A stretch of 64,000 bases of DNA from Acidimicrobiia bacterium (GTDB lineage Bacteria > Actinomycetota > Acidimicrobiia > IMCC26256 > JAOSJL01): assembly GCA_027494115.1 (NCBI GenBank), contig JAOSJL010000001.1:2493501-2557500 (forward strand), in the 5' to 3' direction. Shown here in pieces: positions 8,202 through 17,918 of this stretch. Position 1 is the first letter of the stretch. Each line of letters starts with the position of its first letter. Under the pieces are notes generated by a model. The model worked only from the letters and a program-made list of their open reading frames with translations. It did no database searches and had not been told where the DNA came from. The position numbers and the translations under genes are program-made.

Positions 8202-8972
8202 TCAGCGGTCGTAGGTGACGATGCGGGCGAAGTCGTCGGGGTCGAGCGACGCCCCACCCACCAGCGCGCCGTCGATGTCGGACATGGCCATCAACTCGTG
8301 GATGTTGCCCGGCTTCACACTCCCCCCGTACTGCACGCGCATCTCATCGGCGGTGTCGCCGTAGAGTGCGCGGAGCTCGGAGCGGATCATGGCACACACC
8401 GAGTTGGCGTCGTCGGGTGTGGCGTTGCGCCCCGTGCCGATCGCCCAGATCGGCTCGTACGCGACCACGCACCGGCCGGCGTTCGTGCGGGGAACACCGT
8501 CGAACGCACCGCGGACCTGCGATCCGACGAAGTCGTGGGTCTCCCCCGCCTCGCGCTGTTCGAGTGTCTCACCCACGCACACGATCGGATTCATCTCGTG
8601 GCGGAGAACGGTCTTGGCCTTCTTGTTCACGTCCTCGTCGCTTTCGCCGAAGTGCTGCCGACGCTCGGAGTGCCCGACGATGACGTATCTCACGTTCAGC
8701 TTCTGGAGCATCTCCGCACTGATCTCGCCGGTGTACGCGCCCTTGGTCTCCCAGTAGACGTTCTGGGCACCGAGCTGGATCGGGATCTCGTCGGCCTCGA
8801 GGACGGTCTGGACCGAGCGGAGCGAGGTGAACGGAGGGCAGACCACGACCTCGGCGTTCTCGTAGTCCTTCTCGCTCAGCCGGTAGGACGTCTTCTGCAC
8901 GACCTGGATCGCCTCGAGGTGCGTGAAGTGCATCTTCCAGTTCCCGGCGATGATGGGCTTGCGCTCAGCCAT
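8202..8972 (-). CDS. tpiA: Triosephosphate isomerase
   Basis: A 256-residue TIM barrel interconverting dihydroxyacetone phosphate and glyceraldehyde 3-phosphate in glycolysis. The N-terminal IIAGNWKMHF holds the catalytic Lys, YVIVGHSERRQHFGE the catalytic His, and VVAYEPIWAIGTGRNATPD the catalytic Glu and the flexible loop. VQYGGSVKPGN and DGALVGGASLD form the phosphate-binding region. Length matches the family. The ATG at 8972 overlaps the 3' end of pgk by 8 bases, so translation is probably coupled. The frame is intact, unlike its two upstream neighbours. Confidence 0.97.
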   Translation of the reverse strand: MAERKPIIAGNWKMHFTHLEAIQVVQKTSYRLSEKDYENAEVVVCPPFTSLRSVQTVLEADEIPIQLGAQNVYWETKGAYTGEISAEMLQKLNVRYVIVGHSERRQHFGESDEDVNKKAKTVLRHEMNPIVCVGETLEQREAGETHDFVGSQVRGAFDGVPRTNAGRCVVAYEPIWAIGTGRNATPDDANSVCAMIRSELRALYGDTADEMRVQYGGSVKPGNIHELMAMSDIDGALVGGASLDPDDFARIVTYDR

Positions 8973-10252
8973 GACTTCCCTTCCCGTTGGTGTCTGCTCC
9001 GGGCGCCTTCCGACCCATGGACTCCCGCAAGGCACGGAGACCCGGCAGGTCCCCGTGCTCGAGGAGTTCGAGCGAAGCTCCGCCCCCAGTACTGACGTGA
9101 TCCATCCGGTCGGCGAGTTCGAGCTGACGGATGGCCGCCGCGCTGTCGCCGCCACCGACGATCGTGAAGCCGTCCGTCTCGGCGAGTGCCTCGGCGACAG
9201 CGCGTGTTCCCGCCGCGAACGGCTCGACCTCGAAGACTCCCATCGGACCGTTCCACAGAACCGTGCCCGCGTCCGCGACAGCGTCGACGTAGACGATCGC
9301 TGTCGCGGGCCCGATGTCGAGCCCGATCCAGCCCTCAGGGATCGCTCCCGCCGGAACAACGCGTGTCTCGGCGGTCGCGTCGATCTCCCGGGCCACCACG
9401 ACGTCAGTGGGAACCCGGATCTTGCCGGTAGCGAGGAGTTCCCGACAGTGGTCCACACGATCGGTCTCGAGCAACGAGGCACCGACCTCGTAGCCCTGGG
9501 CCGCCAGGAACGTGAAGGCCATCGCGCCGCCGATGAGCAGCGAATCGCACGTGGAGAGGAGAGCGTCGATGACGCCGAGCTTGTCGCTGACCTTGGACCC
9601 ACCGAGGATCGCCAGGAACGGACGATCCGGATCCGTCAGAACTCCGCCGAGAACGTCGACCTCACGCTCCAGAAGACGGCCGGCGGCCGACGGGAGACGC
9701 TGCGGTGGCCCCACCACCGACGCGTGGGAACGGTGGGCGGCGCCGAAGGCGTCGTCGACGTACATCTGGCCGAGTGCGCTGAGCTTGTCGGCGAAGGCGG
9801 GATCGTTGGAGGTTTCGCCGGGGTCGAAGCGGAGATTCTCGATGAGAAGCACGTCACCGGCACCCATGTTCTCGGCCCGGCGAATCGAATCGGCGCCCGC
9901 GACGTCGGACGCGAGGGTCACGGGGCAGTCGAGCAGCTCGGCGAGCCTCTGCGCGACCGGCGCGAGAGAGAACTCGTCGGACGGCCTGCCGCCGGGCCGG
10001 CCCAGATGGGGAGCACAGCACGACCGCCGCGCCCCGCTCACGCAGGTATCGGATCGTGGGAAGCGCCGCGCTGATCCGCAGGTCGTCGGTGATGCGGCCC
10101 TCGTCGAGCGGAACGTTGAGATCCGCACGCACGAGAACGCGGGGGACGGTCCGCGGCCCCTGGGCTTCCACCGCGTTGTCGCCGGGAAGGCCCTCTCCGA
10201 GGGGAAGATCCTCGAGGCGCGGCAGCGCGGAGATGTCGACCGGCTCGCCCAT
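8965..10252 (-). CDS. pgk: Phosphoglycerate kinase (frame broken near 10010)
   Basis: Transfers the 1-phosphate of 1,3-bisphosphoglycerate to ADP, the first ATP-yielding step of glycolysis. Visible motifs are [14 protein letters not shown] near the N-terminus, HLGRPGG (substrate loop), [42 protein letters not shown] and [12 protein letters not shown] (nucleotide loop). The reading frame shifts at VLCS/HLGRP: TCCCCATC near 10010 carries one C too many, and removing it restores VLCSHLGRPGG. The corrected length is ~428 residues, slightly long because of an N-terminal extension before VLVRADLN. It starts 16 bases after the gap stop and overlaps tpiA. Confidence 0.93.
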
Positions 10253-10268
10253 GGTCGTGGCGAGCGCT

Positions 10269-11341
10269 CTACTCGCCGAGGAACTTGACGAGGTCCACGA
10301 GACGGTTGGCGTAGCCCCACTCGTTGTCGTACCAACCGAGGATCTTCACGAAGTTCCCGTTGGCCATCGTGTCGACGGCGGAGAACACACACGACGCAGG
10401 GTCGCCGACGATGTCGGCGGACACGAGTGGCTCCTCGGTGTGGCGCAACACGCCCCGGAAGCTCTCGTCGGCCGCGGCCTTGTCGAACGCGGCGTTGACC
10501 TCGTCGACGGACACCTCGCGACCCAGTGTGGCGGTGAGGTCCGTGATGGATCCGGTGGGTGTGGGCACGCGCATCGCGAGCCCGTCGAGCTTGCCGTCGA
10601 GCGCGGGAATGACCTTCCCGATCGCCCGGGCGGCACCCGTGCTCGAAGGGATGATCGACAGCGCCGCCGCACGCATCCGCCGGACGTCGGCACCGCCCTT
10701 GCGGCTGGCCTTCGCGATGTCCTGGAGGGACTGGTCGCTCGTGTACGCGGCACCGTGGTGATGTAGCCGCTGTCGATCGTGAAGGCGTCGTTCAGCACCT
10801 TCGCCATCGGGGCGAGGCAGTTGGTGGTGCACGAGGCGTTCGACACGACGTCGTGATTGGCCGGGTCGTAGGTGTCGTCGTTGACGCCCATGCAGATCAT
10901 GGCGTCGGCGTCGCCGCTCGGTGCCGAGATGATGACCTTGCGGGCTCCGCCCTCGAGGTGACCGGCGGCCTTGTCGCGAGCGGTGAAGAGCCCGGTCGAC
11001 TCGATGACGACGTCGACGTCGTGCTCGCCCCAGGGAATCTGCGCCGGGTCCTTCTCCTCGAGCTTCACGACCTCCTGGCCATCGACGGAGAACCCGTTGT
11101 CGGTGACAGCGACGTCGTTGCGCAACGTGCCGCTCACGGAGTCGTGCTTGAGGAGGAACGCCATAGTGTCGGCGTCGCCGAAGGGATCGTTGACCGCCAC
11201 GAGCTCGACGTCGGGCTTCTTCAGTCCGACCTCCTCGGCGATTCCCTGCAAGGAACCGACGCCGCCGGTGCGATCCAGGATCGCCCGCTGGAACGAGCGC
11301 CCGATCCGTCCGAATCCGTTGACCCCGACCCGTACCGTCAT
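10269..11341 (-). CDS. gap: Glyceraldehyde-3-phosphate dehydrogenase (frame broken near 10750)
   Basis: An NAD-dependent enzyme converting glyceraldehyde 3-phosphate to 1,3-bisphosphoglycerate. The N-terminal Rossmann motif [16 protein letters not shown], the active site [13 protein letters not shown] (catalytic Cys), the NAD-domain ESTGLFT and the C-terminal [18 protein letters not shown] are all present. ITTVPRTRA should read [15 protein letters not shown]: one base (the A of CAC) is missing near 10750, and downstream sequence continues in ORF 10832..10269. The corrected length is ~357 residues. The ATG at 11341 follows AAAGGAA. In many actinobacteria whiA lies between yvcK and gap; here only 69 bases separate them. 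Confidence 0.94.
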
Positions 11342-11410
11342 CGCCGATTCCTTTCGATGTTCTGCTGTCGTTCGACCCTACCGCCTGCCCTCTCGGACCG
11401 GCGCAGCGGG

Positions 11411-12324
11411 TCAGCAGAGACGCCGCAGGGCCTCCGCCAGCCGTTCGGGGTCGTGGGCGCGGCCGTGCGGGCGAGCGACGGGAGCAGCGACGGGATCAGC
11501 GCCCAGAGCGCGCACGGCGTCGTCATCGGGCGCGAGTGTCCCGGCGGGGTCGTAGAGGAAGCGGTCGACGCGGGCACCGTGATCGAGAACCGCTCGGAGG
11601 TGGTCGGCCAGCCCGAGGCCCTCGGTCTCGGGGATCTGGGGCGAGAGATTCGCCACCTGCACGACCACGCCCTCGGCCCCTCGGACGGCGTCGGCGATCT
11701 TCGGCACCACGACCACGGGCAGCACGCTCGTGTAGAGCGATCCCGGTGCGAGAACGATCTGATCGGCCTCGTCGACCGCACGGACGGCGTCGGGGCACGC
11801 GGTGGGGTTCGCCGGAACCAGTTCGACCGAGCGAATCCGTCCCGGCGCGGTGCTGACGGCGACCTGGCCTTCCACGACCGCGCCGTTCGTCTCGACCGGG
11901 CCTGTGTCGATCTCGGCGCGTAGCCCGACGGGGTCGGTGGTGGCCGGTACGACGGTTCCGACGGCGTCGAGCAGTCGCCCTGCTTCGGCGAGTGCCGCTG
12001 TGAAGTCACCGTCCAGCACCTCGGTGAGGCCCAGAAGCACGAGGTTTCCGAGCGCGTGGTCCGCCAACTCCCCTGATGTGAAGCGGTGCTCGAACGCCTC
12101 GGCCCAGACCGCGTCGTCGTCGGCGAGCGCCCCGAGGGCGCGTCGCAGGTCGCCGGGGGCGGTATCGGGTACTCCCGTCTCAGCCGACCCGACGAACCGC
12201 CGTCGTCGGCGACGTTGACGACAGCGGTGACCGACCCCGCGTAGGTCCGGATGGCGCGCAGAGCAACGGCGAGGCCGTGGCCTCCTCCGATCGCGGCAAC
12301 ACGCGGGCCTGTGCTCTCAGTCAC
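11411..12324 (-). CDS. yvcK: YvcK/CofD-like protein (gluconeogenesis factor) (frame broken near 12180)
   Basis: A member of the YvcK family of UDP-sugar-binding proteins that help link carbon metabolism to cell-wall synthesis. The N-terminal part reads [18 protein letters not shown] and [15 protein letters not shown], the family's nucleotide-binding signatures. The C-terminal part (ORF 12067..11411) includes [12 protein letters not shown] and [19 protein letters not shown]. The two parts are in different frames; the break lies near CTGAGACGG at ~12180, just before [13 protein letters not shown] choose the GTG at 12324, which overlaps the rapZ stop by 8 bases (GTGACTGA). Its partner rapZ is immediately upstream. 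Confidence 0.88.
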
Positions 12325-13182
12325 GGTCGACGTCGCGGTGGCGCACCTGGGGCACATAGCCCTCGGCCCGGAGTGCCTCGCCGAGTTGTTCGGCGATGGC
12401 GACGCTGCGGTGGCGACCGCCGGTGCAACCCACGGCGATCGACAGGTAGGCCTTGCCCTCCCGGATGAAGGCGGGCAGAAGCAGAACGAGAAGGCGTCGC
12501 AGCTCGTCGAGAAACTGGCCCGTCTCGGGCTGGTCGAGCACGTAGCGCCGGACCGGCTCGTCGAGGCCCGACTGGGGACGCAGCTCGGGAATCCAGTGTG
12601 GATTGGGCAGGAAACGACAGTCGAACACGAGATCGGCGTCGAGCGGGAGACCGTTCTTGTAACCGAACGAGACGACGCTCACCTGGAGCGCCACATCGGG
12701 AAGACGGTCGGCGAAGAGCTCGTGGAGGCGGTCACGCAGCTCGTGGACGTTGAGCCCACCCGTGTCGAGCACGATGTCGGCGTGCTCCTTCAGTTCATCG
12801 AGGAGCTCGCGCTCACGGGAGATCCCCTCGGTGATGCCCCCGGTGCCCGCCAGCGGATGAGGCCGCCGGGTCGCCTCGAATCGGCGGACGAGGACGTCGT
12901 CGGGGGCGTCGAGGAAGAGAATCGTGGTGCGCGCCCCGCTGGCACGGAGCTCTTCGAGCGACTCGAGCAGCTCGGCCATGAACTCTCCCGAGCGCACGTC
13001 GACGACGAGGGCGTAGCGCACCGGTCGGTCCTTCCCGCGGGCGAGGTCGGCCACCTTGCCGATCAGCGCCGGGGGAGGTTGTCGATGACGAAGAACTCGA
13101 GGTCCTCGAGCACGTTCGCCGCCTCGGAGCGGCCCGCACCGGACATGCCGGTGATGATCGTGACGTCGAGCGGCTTGTTCAT
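12317..13182 (-). CDS. rapZ: RapZ/YvcJ-family nucleotide-binding protein (frame broken near 13070)
   Basis: A P-loop protein with an N-terminal ATPase-like domain and a C-terminal domain; in Escherichia coli RapZ is an RNA-binding adaptor, while the actinobacterial role is less certain. The Walker A motif [17 protein letters not shown], the segment [12 protein letters not shown] and the C-terminal [18 protein letters not shown] are diagnostic. After IDNLP the frame breaks in a C run (plus-strand G run, ~13068-13075): one C is missing, and adding it gives [16 protein letters not shown], continuing into ORF 13054..12317. The start is the ATG at 13182 ([12 protein letters not shown]). Corrected length is ~288 residues. 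Confidence 0.92.
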
Positions 13183-13252
13183 GTCCGCCCCTCCGAGGGT
13201 GGGCGCAGCACCGATCCGGCGCGATTCCGCGTCCTCCGATTCTCGGCTGCGC

Positions 13253-15155
13253 TCATTCCTGCTCCGATGGAGGACGCGGGGTGTCGCCGGCGGCCAACGA
13301 TGACACATCGCCGCCGTGCAGATGTGCGTACAACGCGCGACCGACCGAATCGGGCAGCCAGCCCAGCCCGAGCAGGTCGTCCTCGGTGGCCTCGCGGAGG
13401 CGCTTCACGGAGCCGAACTCCTTCAGAAGCCGTGTGCGTCGCTTTTCGCCGAGGCCCGGAACATCGTCGAGCACGGAGCGGGTCATGGTCCTGCCGCGCA
13501 GCTTGCGGTGGTACTCGATCGCGAACCGGTGCGCCTCGTCACGCACGGCCTGGAGCAGGTAGAGAGCCTCGGAGTCCCGCGGAATGCGAACCGGCTCACC
13601 GCGACCGGGCACGTACACCTCTTCGAAACGCTTCGCCAGAGACACCACGGCGAGATCTTCGAGACCCAGATCCTCGAGCACACGCACCGCCACGCCGAGC
13701 TGACCCTTGCCGCCGTCGACCACGATGAGGTTGGGGGGGTACGCGAACCGCTTGCCCCGCCGTGCCCCCTCGTCGCGGTCGCGCAGGTAGTTCTGGAACC
13801 GACGGGTGAGCACCTCCTCCATGGCCGCGAAGTCGTCCTGACCGTCGGTGGTGCGGACCTTGAAGCGCCGGTAGTCGGACCGCTTGGCGAGTCCGTCCTC
13901 CATCACGACCATGGATCCGACGATCTCGGTGCCCTGGAGGTTGGAGATGTCGTAGCACTCGATGCGCAGCGGAGCCTCCGGGAGATCCAGCTCACCCTGA
14001 AGGGCGGTGAGCGCTCGCGCTCGCGCGTTGTGGTCCGACGCGCGCTTGAGCTTGTGGCGGTTGAACGCCTCCTGGGCGTTGTGTGTCACCGTCTCCATGA
14101 AGAGCCGCTTGTCGCCGCGTTGTGGAACACGCACGGCGACCTTCGAGCCGCGAGCGTCGGCCAGAAAGCGCTCGTACAGCGGTGGGTCGTCGGGCAGTTG
14201 CGGCACCAGCACCTGCTTGGGGACCTCCTCGTCGGCGCCGTAGAGCTGCTCGATCACGCGTCCGACGAGCGCGGGCGTCGTGACGTGCTCGACCTTGTCG
14301 ACCGTCATGCCCTTGCGGCCCACCATGCGCCCCCGGCGAACCTTGAACACCTGCACGCTCGCCTCGAGTTCGTCCTCCACGAGGCCGATCGCGTCGAAGT
14401 CCTCCCTCGCGACTCCCGACCATCTGCTGGCGCTCGATCACCTTGCGAACCGACAACAGTTGGTCACGGACACGGGCCGCGAGTTCGAACTCGAGCCCCG
14501 CAGCCGCCTCGTGCATCCGCTTGTCGAGCCGGTCGAGGACGGCGTCGGTGTCGCCGTCGAGGAAGCGCAGCAGCTCCGCCACGAGATCGTCGTACTCCTC
14601 GCGGGAAACAGCGTCCACACACGGCGCCGCACACTTCTCGATGTGTGCGTAGAGACACGGGCGGCCGAGGCGCTCGTGCCGCTCGAACTTGGCCTTCGTG
14701 CAGGTGCGGATGGGGAATGTCCGCAACAGCAGGTCGAGGGTCTCGCGGATGGCGTAGGCGTGGGCGAACGGGCCGTAGTAGCGCACTCCCTTGCGCTTCG
14801 AGCCCCGCAGAACCATCGCCCGCGGCCAGGTCTCGTCGAGCGTGACGGCGAGGTACGGATACGACTTGTCGTCCTTGAGGCGGATGTTGAACCGGGGCTG
14901 GAACCGCTTGATGAGCTCGTTCTCGAGGAACAACGCCTCGACCTCGTTGCGGACCTCGATCCACTCCACGCTCTCGGCCGCCTCGACCATCTGACGGGTC
15001 CGTTCGGGCAGCGCGCCCGGGGATCCGAAGTAGTTGGACAGGCGCGACCGCAGGCTCTTGGCCTTCCCGACGTAGATGACCCGGTCGTGTGAATCCTTGA
15101 ACTGGTAGGAGCCGGGTGTGTCGGGGATCGTGCCGGTGGCGGGACGCGAGATCAC
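13253..15155 (-). CDS. uvrC: UvrABC excinuclease subunit C (frame broken near 14405)
   Basis: The dual-incision nuclease of nucleotide excision repair. An N-terminal GIY-YIG domain (PGSYQFKDSHDRVIYVGKAK) makes the 3' cut. A UVR motif region (KRMHEAAAGLEFELAARVRDQ) binds UvrB. The RNase H-like C-terminal nuclease begins IECYDISNLQGTEIVGSMVV, and tandem helix-hairpin-helix motifs (DDVPGLGEKRRTRLLKEFG) end the protein. The frame shifts at SREGGLRR: one extra G near 14404 should be removed to give SREEDFDAIGLVEDEL. Corrected length is ~634 residues. The GTG at 15155 is chosen over the track start because the protein then begins a few residues before the GIY-YIG domain. Confidence 0.94.
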
Positions 15156-15181
15156 ACCCCCATTGTGGCTGGTGTTCGGGG

Positions 15182-15308
15182 TATCATGGTGGTGCCGGGC
15201 CCGGACATCCGGCACATATCAGGCTCCGAGGCCGACAACCCCGCGGCGAGGCGACCGGGCTGCCCCCGCCGGCCACATCGGAGCCGCATATTGCGGGAGG
15301 CACAACCC
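15182..15308 (+). promoter_or_regulatory. Structured 5' leader of nadA with candidate -10 box
   Basis: A TATCAT -10-like hexamer at 15182-15187 lies in the uvrC/nadA divergent region; no good -35 is seen at the right spacing. Downstream, GGCTCCGA (15222-15229) pairs perfectly with TCGGAGCC (15278-15285). After a 3-nt bulge the stem continues for five more pairs (GGCCG with CGGCC). The hairpin encloses a GC-rich 35-nt loop and ends 23 bases before the nadA ATG, near the GGGAGG ribosome site. A regulatory role (attenuator, metabolite or protein-binding leader) is possible but unproven. I do not recognise a known riboswitch class. Confidence 0.4.
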
Positions 15309-16404
15309 ATGCTTCGTCTTCAGGCCCCTCTGCCGGACCTCTACACCCTCGCGTCACCCGACGAGCTCGACGGGCGGATCGCCGCGGCTCGTGATGTGCT
15401 CGGGGAACGGCTCCTGATCCTCGGCCACCACTACCAGCGCCCCGAGGTGTTCAAGTGGGCCGACGCCCGCGGTGACTCCTTCAAGCTGGCCCGCTTCGCA
15501 GCCGACAACACCCAGGCCACCGAGATCGTGTTCCTCGGTGTGCACTTCATGGCCGAGTCGGCCGACGTCCTCACGGGGCCCCACCAGCGGGTGGTGCTCC
15601 CCGATCTCAACGCCGGCTGTTCGATGGCCGACATGGCCGACCTCGACCAGGTCGAGGAGGCCTGGGAGGCGCTCGGGGCCGTCACCGACCTGGCGGGCAT
15701 CGTGCCGATCACCTACATGAACTCGTCGGCGGCCATCAAAGCGTTCGTGGGCGAGCACGGCGGCGCGGTGTGCACGTCGTCGAACGCCCGAGCGGTGCTC
15801 GACTGGGCACTGGGCCGTGGCGAACAGGTGATCTTCCTCCCCGACCAGCACCTCGGTCGCAACACGGGGTTCGACATGGGTTACGGCGAGGCCGACATGG
15901 CCGTGTGGAACCCGCGCCTCGAGCTCGGCGGGCTCGACGAACGCGCCGCCAAGGAATCGACGCTGCTGCTGTGGAAGGGCCACTGCTCCGTACACCAGCG
16001 GTTCCTGCCCGAGCACGTCGCCGCGTTCCGTGAGGAACACCCCGACGGCGAGGTGGTCGTGCACCCCGAGTGCATGCACGAGGTCGTGGCACTCGCCGAC
16101 CACGTCGGCTCCACCGAGCGGATCCTCGCCCACGTCGAGGCGGCGCCGGCGGGCTCGACGCTGGCGATCGGCACCGAGATCCACATGGTGCAGCGCCTGG
16201 CCGAGGAGAACCCCCGACAAGACGGTGGTGTCACTCGACCCGCTGATCTGCCCGTGCTCCACGATGTTCCGGATCGACGCCCCGCACCTCGCCTGGTGCC
16301 TCGAGGAGATCGTCGCCGGCAACCCCGTGAACACGGTGAGCGTCGACGACGACACCGCCGAATGGGCCCGCGTCGCGCTTCAAAGGATGCTGGACATCAC
16401 CTGA
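15309..16404 (+). CDS. nadA: Quinolinate synthase NadA (frame broken near 16212)
   Basis: An iron-sulfur enzyme condensing iminoaspartate with dihydroxyacetone phosphate to quinolinate in de novo NAD synthesis. Substrate motif LILGHHYQRPEVFKWAD is followed by the cluster-binding regions LNAGCSMADMAD, VVHPECMHEVV and DPLICPCSTMF, which contain the expected cysteines. A C run in GAGAACCCCCGACAAG near 16212 carries one extra base; removing it joins AEENP to DKTVVSLDPLICPC and the C-terminal region in ORF 16030..16404. Corrected length is ~365 residues. The ATG at 15309 follows GCGGGAGG; the longer N-terminus in the track is leader sequence. No nadB or nadC is adjacent, so it is a lone NAD gene here. 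Confidence 0.94.
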
Positions 16405-16478
16405 GCTCGCCAGCCATGGGGACCGCGACAGCAGTTGGAACAGTCGGCGCTCCCTCGCGCTGACCTAGAGTCGCACGG

Positions 16479-17918
16479 GTGAGCCGCTCGCGCGACGCCG
16501 TTGCCACGTCGGGTCTCTACTCCCTCCTCGGCTCCGTGGGTGTCAAGGCCCTGCTGTTCGTACGCAGCATCGCTGTCGCTCGCCTTATTGAGCCCAACGA
16601 GTTCGGTCGATTTGTACTCGTGGCGACTGCTCTTGGATTTCTCGAAGCTGTGAGTCAACCCGGCCTGACAGCGGCAATCGTCCAAAAAGATCGGGTCAAC
16701 CAAAGAGAACTCGAGACCGCATGGACGTTGATGGTCTTGCGCGGCATCGCCTTGACGGGACTCTTCATTCTCGTCGCACCCTGGATAGCTGACGCTCTGG
16801 GACAGTCCGACCTCACTGGCCTCCTCCGGGGCATGGGTCTTCTTTTTCTCGTTAAGGGCGCAGCGAGTCTTTCCATCCACGTTCGTGCGCGTTCCGTGGA
16901 GCTAGGTCCGCAGGTCCGGACCCAGCTGATCGGAGCGCTCGTCGCAACGGTGGTAGCCATCCTGGCCTCGGCGCTGCTTCGTACCGCGTGGGGGATGGTG
17001 ATCGGCTTGCTGGCGGGAGCCGTTGTCGAGGCCGTCGGGACCTATCTCGTGCGCGGTTTTCGGCCACGGTTTCGATTCGCCCGAGGCGAGCTACACGGCT
17101 TCCTCCATTTCGGCCGTTGGTATTTCGCGACTGTCTTTCTGGAGTACCTCTCGACCGCGGGGGATGATCTCGTCATCGGCCGTCGGCTCGGCACTGCCCC
17201 ACTCGGCTCCTACGGAATGGCGTATCGAATCGGCAACACACCGACGACCGAGGTGAGCCATGTCATCGGTCGCGTCGCATTTCCTGCCTTGTCGCGTGTC
17301 GACGACCACGAGCGGCGCATCGACGCCTACAGGCGATCTCTGGTAGTCGTGGTTGGTCTCGCCGCACCGATAGCAGCCCTTCTCGTCGTCCTCGCGCAAC
17401 CGCTCGTCCTTTCGCTCCTCGGGACCGAGTGGAAGTCGGCTATTACTCCGCTGGCGATCATGGCAGTAGCCGGATTCCTTCGCGCGGTTTTTGCGACGGG
17501 TGGGCCGCTCTTCGCGGCGGTCGGCCGGCCTGATCTGGGAGCCTGGATGCTGGTGTGTCGTACAGCCCTGCTTTTCCTGGGCCTGGCTCTGCTCTTGGGG
17601 CGTTATGGAATCTCGGGGGCCGCATGGGCCTCCCTCATCTCGGTCGTGGGAATGGGGCCGTTCTGGCTTCACGGACTTCACCGGATCCGACATGCACCAC
17701 GCACGATGGCCTTGACTGTCATCGGCCGCCTTCCTGGGGCCGTTGCGACGGGAATCCTGGCTCTTGCCGGCTCACTCGTTGTCGATTCGAATGCATGGTC
17801 TGTGGTGTTCGGGCTCGTCGCGGGATCAACTGCATATGTCGTGTGGGTTGCATTCGCCGATCGCGCTCTGCGTACGGGGATACGCGAGATCCTCACGCGC
17901 GCCGGAGGGGCGCCGTGA
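16479..17918 (+). CDS. Lipopolysaccharide-type oligosaccharide flippase (MOP superfamily, Wzx-like)
   Basis: A 479-residue polytopic membrane protein with about 12-14 helices. The start SGLYSLLGSVGVKALLFVRS and the following ARLIEPNEFGRFVLV are typical of polysaccharide-export flippases of the MOP superfamily, as is EYLSTAGDDLVIGRRLGTAP in the centre. Such proteins move undecaprenyl-linked oligosaccharides across the membrane. The gene starts with GTG at 16479 and its TGA overlaps the GTG of the next gene (GTGA), indicating a coupled operon with a glycosyltransferase and an FkbM methyltransferase. It opens the glycan locus. Confidence 0.85.
   Translation: MSRSRDAVATSGLYSLLGSVGVKALLFVRSIAVARLIEPNEFGRFVLVATALGFLEAVSQPGLTAAIVQKDRVNQRELETAWTLMVLRGIALTGLFILVAPWIADALGQSDLTGLLRGMGLLFLVKGAASLSIHVRARSVELGPQVRTQLIGALVATVVAILASALLRTAWGMVIGLLAGAVVEAVGTYLVRGFRPRFRFARGELHGFLHFGRWYFATVFLEYLSTAGDDLVIGRRLGTAPLGSYGMAYRIGNTPTTEVSHVIGRVAFPALSRVDDHERRIDAYRRSLVVVVGLAAPIAALLVVLAQPLVLSLLGTEWKSAITPLAIMAVAGFLRAVFATGGPLFAAVGRPDLGAWMLVCRTALLFLGLALLLGRYGISGAAWASLISVVGMGPFWLHGLHRIRHAPRTMALTVIGRLPGAVATGILALAGSLVVDSNAWSVVFGLVAGSTAYVVWVAFADRALRTGIREILTRAGGAP

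Noticed and set aside
15165-15308. N-terminal extension of NadA in the track ORF
   Set aside because: It covers the leader hairpin and has no homology-like features; the family starts near MLRLQAPLPDL and a GGGAGG site precedes that ATG.
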